A stretch of 9,007 bases of DNA from Hellea sp. (GTDB lineage: Bacteria; Pseudomonadota; Alphaproteobacteria; Caulobacterales; Maricaulaceae): the NCBI GenBank assembly GCA_020628635.1, contig JAHDEU010000064.1, positions 1 through 9,007 on the forward strand, in the 5' to 3' direction. The position numbers were made by a program, and so were the translations under genes. Below the pieces are notes generated by a model. The model saw only the letters and a list, made by a program, of their open reading frames with translations. It was not told the DNA's origin and searched no databases. Below are positions 5,780-9,007 of the stretch, in pieces (the stretch's first letter is position 1; each line of letters opens with the position of its first letter).

Positions 5780-5820
5780 CCCCTCTCGCCGGTCAAGTCG
5801 GCGAGAGGGGCATTTGTTTG
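5780..5820 (+). terminator. Strong intrinsic terminator without an obvious upstream gene
   Basis: CCCCTCTCGCCG (5780-5791) and CGGCGAGAGGGG (5799-5810) form a perfect 12-pair stem with a 7-base loop, followed by CATTTGTTTG. On the minus strand the flank GTGTTGTTG is also fairly U-rich, so it may be bidirectional. The nearest plus-strand gene upstream is the tRNA-Cys about 540 bases away, so the transcript it ends is unknown. It would also insulate plsY from readthrough. Confidence 0.75.
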
Positions 5821-5846
5821 AACGAAGCGGAGCCACGTCGCATCAT
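5818..5846 (+). promoter_or_regulatory. Possible promoter of plsY-dprA
   Basis: TTGAAC (5818-5823), a 17-base spacer and CATCAT (5841-5846) follow the terminator directly. Four of six bases match the consensus in each box. It would start RNA near 5853, with a leader of about 70 bases. The leader just before the ATG is C-rich and has no clear Shine-Dalgarno sequence. Confidence 0.4.
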
Positions 5847-5921
5847 ACGCCACAGGCACAGCCCCGCCCTTTCTCCCACCGCCCCCTTCCCCCGCCCCGC
5901 CCACACCGCTAGACCCGATCC

Positions 5922-6509
5922 ATGGTCCCTGCCCTCCTCTCCATCCTGCTCGGCTACCTCCTCGGCTCCGTGCCCTTCGGCCTCATTCTGAACCGCTTGT
6001 CCGGCGGGCCGGACCTGCGCTCGATCGGGTCCGGCTCCATCGGCGCGACGAATGTGTTGCGGACGGGAAACAAGGGGATCGCGCTGCTGACCGTGCTGCT
6101 GGACGGGCTCAAGGGGGCAGTCGCGGGGTGGATCGCGCTGTCGCTGTTCGGCGCGCCGATGCAATTCGTGGCGGCCGCGGCGGCGCTGTTCGGGCACTGC
6201 TTTCCGGTTTGGCTGCGCTTTCGCGGCGGCAAGGGTGTGGCGACATTCTTCGGATCGCTCTTCGGCTTGGTCTGGCCGCTGGGGCTGGTGGCGGCCGCGA
6301 CCTGGCTGCTGGTGGCTTTCACCACGCGCTACAGCTCCGCGGCGGGGCTGAGCGCGGCGGCCTTCACCACGGCGGTGTCGCTGCTGTTCTACCCGCTGCC
6401 GGTAAAGCTCATGCTGCTGGCCATGACCGCGCTGATCGTGTTCCGGCACAAGGACAACATCCTGCGCCTGAAGTCCGGGACCGAGTCCAAGATAGGGAGC
6501 AAGTCTTGA
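5922..6509 (+). CDS. plsY: Acyl-phosphate glycerol-3-phosphate acyltransferase PlsY
   Basis: Inner-membrane enzyme that transfers an acyl chain from acyl-phosphate (made by PlsX) to glycerol-3-phosphate, giving lysophosphatidic acid, the first step of phospholipid synthesis. It has 195 residues, normal for the family. The three conserved cytoplasmic motifs are present: SGSIGATNVLRTGNK (37-51), GHCFPVWLRFRGGKGVAT (91-108) and RHKDNILRLKSGTE (175-188). Hydrophobic segments lie between them: about 3-22, 53-77, 80-93, 112-133 and 140-173. The ATG at 5922 opens directly into the first membrane segment, as is usual, although no ribosome site is evident. dprA starts inside its stop codon. In many alphaproteobacteria pyrC precedes plsY; here a repeat-rich non-coding stretch does. 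Confidence 0.96.
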   Translation: MVPALLSILLGYLLGSVPFGLILNRLSGGPDLRSIGSGSIGATNVLRTGNKGIALLTVLLDGLKGAVAGWIALSLFGAPMQFVAAAAALFGHCFPVWLRFRGGKGVATFFGSLFGLVWPLGLVAAATWLLVAFTTRYSSAAGLSAAAFTTAVSLLFYPLPVKLMLLAMTALIVFRHKDNILRLKSGTESKIGSKS

Positions 6510-7618
6510 GCGCACCGCGCGAGCTGTCCTTCGCTGAACGCCGCGACTGGCTCCGTCTCTACCGCACGCAGACCGTGGGCCCGGTCGCCTTCTGGGGGCT
6601 GTTGCGACGTTACGGTTCGGCGCGGCGGGCGCTGGCGGAACTTCCCTCCATCATCCGGCGCAGGGACGTCCGGCCGCCGACAACAGAGCAGGTCGAAGCC
6701 GAAATGGACGCGTCCGAACAGGCCGGCGTGCGCATCATCTGCGCGGTGGAGCCGGACTACCCGGAGCTGCTGCGCGCGCTCGATCCCGCGCCGCCTCTGA
6801 TCTCCGTCTGGGGGCGCGTCGCGCTGATGAGCCAGCCCTGCGTCGCCATTGTCGGCTCTCGAAACTGCTCCGCCCTGGGAGAGCGGTTCGCCGGTCAGCT
6901 GGCGAGAGAGCTCGGCGAGGCGGGCGCGGTGGTAGTGTCGGGCCTCGCGCGCGGCATCGATGCGAGCGCCCACGCCGCCGCGCTGGACACCGGCACGATC
7001 GGCGTGCTGGGCGGCGGCGTGGACCATATCTATCCGCGCTCCAATCACGACCTGCACCTGGAGATGCGAGAGCGCGGCCTGCTGGTATCCGAGAGCCCGC
7101 TCGGTTACCGCGCCACCGCCCGCGACTTCCCGCGCCGCAACCGGCTGATCTCCGGCCTGTCCTTGGGCGTCGTCGTCGTGGAAGCGGCGGAGCGTTCCGG
7201 CACGCTGATCACGGCGCGGTATGCGCTGGAACAGAACCGCGAAGTCATGGCCGCGCCGGGCAGCCCGCTCGACCCACGCACCAAGGGCTGCAACCGCCTC
7301 ATCCGCGAAGGCGCGGCGCTGGTGGAGAATGCGCGCGACGTCATGGACGCCATTGCGGGCGGCGCGCGGCAGGGCGAGATGTTCGACCCGGAGGAGAGCT
7401 ATCGCGGCCCCGTCTTCGACGCGGACGCCAGCGAACGCGACATAGCGCGGGCGCGCGACGCCCTGCTGCGCGCGGCGTCGTTCTCGCCGACCAGCCGCGA
7501 CGATCTGTTCCGCAGCGCCGGAATCCCCTACGCCGTGGCGGCGGCAGCCTTGCTGGAGATGGAGCTCAACGCGGAGCTGCTGGTGGACGCGGCCGGACGC
7601 GTCAGCCGATCCGCTTAG
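6506..7618 (+). CDS. dprA: DNA-processing protein DprA (Smf)
   Basis: Cytoplasmic protein that binds incoming single-stranded DNA in natural transformation and loads RecA; it is also kept in many non-competent bacteria. Start: TTG at 6506, overlapping the plsY TGA in the four bases TTGA, with GGGAG a few bases upstream. This gives 370 residues, the usual length, with the expected N-terminus (LSFAERRDWLRLYRT). Domains: an N-terminal helical (SAM/HhH-like) region at about 7-60; the Rossmann-like DprA core at about 75-285 with VAIVGSRNCS (113-122), SGLARGIDASAHAAAL (145-160), GGGVDHIYPRSN (169-180), FPRRNRLISGLS (208-219), SGTLITA (231-237) and GSPLDPRTKGCNRLI; and a C-terminal winged-helix-like domain at about 310-367. 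All core motifs look intact. It is probably co-transcribed and translationally coupled with plsY. Its stop overlaps that of a small convergent gene. Confidence 0.96.
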   Translation: MSAPRELSFAERRDWLRLYRTQTVGPVAFWGLLRRYGSARRALAELPSIIRRRDVRPPTTEQVEAEMDASEQAGVRIICAVEPDYPELLRALDPAPPLISVWGRVALMSQPCVAIVGSRNCSALGERFAGQLARELGEAGAVVVSGLARGIDASAHAAALDTGTIGVLGGGVDHIYPRSNHDLHLEMRERGLLVSESPLGYRATARDFPRRNRLISGLSLGVVVVEAAERSGTLITARYALEQNREVMAAPGSPLDPRTKGCNRLIREGAALVENARDVMDAIAGGARQGEMFDPEESYRGPVFDADASERDIARARDALLRAASFSPTSRDDLFRSAGIPYAVAAAALLEMELNAELLVDAAGRVSRSA

Positions 7619-7812
7619 GCGGGCGGGTCGAGCTGCGTCACGGCCAGTGTCATGAGCGCCGACGCTTCGGGCCGCTCAGCACGAATGGCGAGGGCTGCGA
7701 GCTGCCGGGCATGGTCGGCGATGTAGTCGATAAGATCGTCCTGTGACAGCCGTGGAGACGCTGCCAGGAAGGCTTCGTCCAGCTCCCGCGCGTCGTGTTT
7801 CCCGTTCGACAT
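7615..7812 (-). CDS. Small hypothetical protein, 65 residues
   Basis: I do not recognise this family. The product is a small soluble acidic protein with no signal peptide, membrane segment or cysteine. It starts MSNGKHDARELDEAF and is probably two or three helices, with a Leu/Ala-rich stretch at about 26-58 that includes DLIDYIADHARQLAALAI. Support for a real gene: the ATG at 7812 is preceded by GGGAGGGTGAG at good spacing, and the frame fills the gap exactly, with its TAA (7617-7615) overlapping the dprA TAG (7616-7618) convergently. It is transcribed divergently from topA across a 286-base intergenic region. Function unknown; a small regulator or adaptor is only a guess. Confidence 0.65.
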   Translation of the reverse strand: MSNGKHDARELDEAFLAASPRLSQDDLIDYIADHARQLAALAIRAERPEASALMTLAVTQLDPPA

Positions 7813-8016
7813 GACTCACCCTCCCGCGCGGAGCCGTGGACACGTGAGTCCATAGGATCATTCGATCAAAGGCAGAGGTTCCCAGCCCGCGCGTGGCAGC
7901 CGTTAGCATAACGCAAAATTTCATACAACACGTGTAAGTTGCGAAACGCCCCGCCCTTTCGTCTGGCGGGTGAGTCTGTGACCGGCTCGTCGGCTGCGCT
8001 GGGTGTCGCGCTCCGA
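7813..8016. promoter_or_regulatory. Divergent intergenic region with repeated ACACGTG and clustered GANTC sites
   Basis: ACACGTG occurs at 7840-7846 and again at 7928-7934, where it extends to the perfect palindrome ACACGTGT (7928-7935). GANTC sites occur at 7813-7817, 7846-7850 and 7972-7976. An AT-richer patch (about 7903-7946) stands out from GC-rich surroundings and probably holds promoter elements. A 6-pair hairpin CCCGCC/GGCGGG (7950-7955 and 7965-7970) lies in what may be the topA leader. No regulator can be named from these words. Confidence 0.35.
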
Positions 8017-8045
8017 TTGACAGCCGCGCGCCGCCGTCCCACATG
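8017..8045 (+). promoter_or_regulatory. Possible topA promoter
   Basis: A perfect -35 box TTGACA (8017-8022) is followed after 17 bases by CACATG (8040-8045), a weak -10. It would place the RNA start near 8052, about 45 bases before the topA ATG. Only the -35 is convincing. Confidence 0.4.
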
Positions 8046-8098
8046 GCGCGCCGCACTCCGGCCCTGCCTCCCGCAGGTCCGGCTCCCCCGGAGACACC

Positions 8099-9007
8099 AT
8101 GAACCTCGTCGTCGTCGAATCGCCTGCCAAGGCCAAGACCATCGAAAAATATCTCGGCCGCGGCTACAAGGTGCTGGCCAGTTTCGGCCATGTCCGCGAC
8201 CTGCCGTCCAAGGACGGCTCCGTCGATCCGGACAAGGATTTCGCGATGAGCTGGAGCGTGGACACGCGGTCGCGCAAGCGCATCAAGGACATCGAGGACG
8301 CGCTGAAGAAGTCCGACAAGCTCATCCTCGCGACCGACCCGGACAGAGAAGGCGAGGCGATCTCCTGGCACTTGCTGGAAGTGCTGAACAAGAAGAAGCT
8401 GCTCAAGGATGTGCCGATCGAGCGGGTCGTCTTCAACGCCATTACCAAGAGCAGCGTGCTGGACGCCATCGAGAACCCGCGCGAACTCGACCAGGAGCTG
8501 GTGGATGCCTATCTGGCCCGCCGCGCGCTGGACTATCTCGTCGGCTTCACCCTGTCTCCCGTGCTGTGGCGCAAGCTGCCGGGTGCGCGTTCGGCGGGGC
8601 GTGTGCAGTCCGTCGCGCTGCGCCTCATCTCCGAACGCGAGACCGAGATCGAGCAGTTCAACCCGCGGGAGTACTGGTCGGTGACCGCCGACATGGAGAC
8701 CGCGTCTGGGGCCTTCAACGCTGCCCTCGTCCGCCTCGACGGCGAGAAGCTCGACAAGTTCAGCCTCAACAATGAGGAGAAGGCCCGCGACGCCGAGGCC
8801 AAGGTCAAGGCCGCCTCGCTGTCCATCGCATCGGTCGAGGCCAAGCCTGTCACCCGAAACCCGCAGCCGCCCTTCACCACCTCCACCCTGCAGCAGGAGG
8901 CCTCCGGCAAGCTCGGCTTTTCCGCCACACGCACCATGCAGACCGCGCAGAAGCTCTATGAGGGCATCAATATCGGCTCCGAGACCGTCGGGCTGATCAC
9001 CTATATG
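8099..9007 (+). CDS. topA: DNA topoisomerase I, N-terminal part (cut by right edge)
   Basis: Type IA topoisomerase that relaxes negative supercoils by cutting one strand through a tyrosine-phosphate link. The window holds 303 residues from the ATG at 8099, which follows a CGGAG ribosome site. The Toprim domain begins MNLVVVESPAKAKTIEKYLG, with the metal-binding acidic motif ATDPDREGEAISWHL (residues 78-92). The strand-passage domains include YLARRALDYLVGFTLSPVLW and ARSAGRVQSVALRLISERE. The last visible residues, GLITYM, contain the catalytic tyrosine (Tyr302, codon 9002-9004), equivalent to Tyr319 of the Escherichia coli enzyme. The rest of the gate domains and any zinc-finger or basic tail lie beyond the edge. 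topA after plsY-dprA is a common alphaproteobacterial order; the intervening minus-strand gene means it needs its own promoter here. Confidence 0.97.
   Translation, partial: MNLVVVESPAKAKTIEKYLGRGYKVLASFGHVRDLPSKDGSVDPDKDFAMSWSVDTRSRKRIKDIEDALKKSDKLILATDPDREGEAISWHLLEVLNKKKLLKDVPIERVVFNAITKSSVLDAIENPRELDQELVDAYLARRALDYLVGFTLSPVLWRKLPGARSAGRVQSVALRLISERETEIEQFNPREYWSVTADMETASGAFNAALVRLDGEKLDKFSLNNEEKARDAEAKVKAASLSIASVEAKPVTRNPQPPFTTSTLQQEASGKLGFSATRTMQTAQKLYEGINIGSETVGLITYM

Noticed and set aside
6128..6505. An upstream in-frame extension of dprA inside plsY.
   Set aside because: The extra residues are the second frame of plsY, with no DprA similarity. The TTG at 6506 gives the normal DprA length and N-terminus.
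7813..8098. SOS (LexA) box upstream of topA or the small gene.
   Set aside because: The alphaproteobacterial pattern GTTC-N7-GTTC is not present; only isolated half-sites occur.
7939..8775. A 278-codon frame overlapping topA in another frame.
   Set aside because: TopA motifs (ATDPDREGEAISWHL and the catalytic Tyr) are in the frame starting at 8099; this one is an Arg/Pro-rich shadow.

Overview
The window looks like chromosomal housekeeping DNA from a GC-rich alphaproteobacterium. The best taxonomic evidence is a PopZ-type (DUF2497) polar organizer directly upstream of valS, a tolC next to a PCMT-like methyltransferase, and a plsY-dprA-topA run. PopZ, together with several GANTC (CcrM-type) sites between genes, would fit a stalked or budding marine lineage such as the Caulobacterales/Maricaulales. 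That placement is inference from gene content. No phage, transposase, CRISPR array, defence locus or secondary-metabolite locus is visible, and I see no clear new multi-gene system. The unusual signals are RNA structures, repeats and protein-architecture oddities.

Left block, all on the minus strand (read right to left from about 4.9 kb). A PCMT-family methyltransferase (4239-4898) is followed after 5 bases by a TolC-like outer-membrane efflux protein that starts with TTG (2425-4233). After a 166-base gap comes a very long PopZ-like protein of 495 residues (771-2258). Next are a 110-base leader with an intrinsic terminator and competing stems, and the N-terminal 220 residues of valyl-tRNA synthetase (1-660, running off the left edge).

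Centre. tRNA-Cys(GCA) at 5168-5238 (plus strand) is followed by a three-way-junction-like fold, a GC hairpin, and then about 350 bases of dense inverted repeats with no credible gene. A strong terminator at 5780-5820 closes this region. The stretch 5239-5921 (683 bases) is non-coding as far as I can tell.

Right block. plsY (5922-6509, acyl-phosphate glycerol-3-phosphate acyltransferase) overlaps dprA (6506-7618, DNA-processing protein for incoming single-stranded DNA) by four bases. A small unrecognised minus-strand gene (7615-7812) overlaps the dprA stop convergently. A 286-base divergent intergenic region then leads to topA (8099-9007, DNA topoisomerase I), which is cut by the right edge just after its catalytic tyrosine.

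Functionally this is a mix of envelope (TolC, PlsY), cell-pole organisation (PopZ), translation (ValS, tRNA-Cys) and DNA metabolism (DprA, TopA). Genes within each short operon appear translationally coupled; I see no evidence that the blocks work as one pathway.
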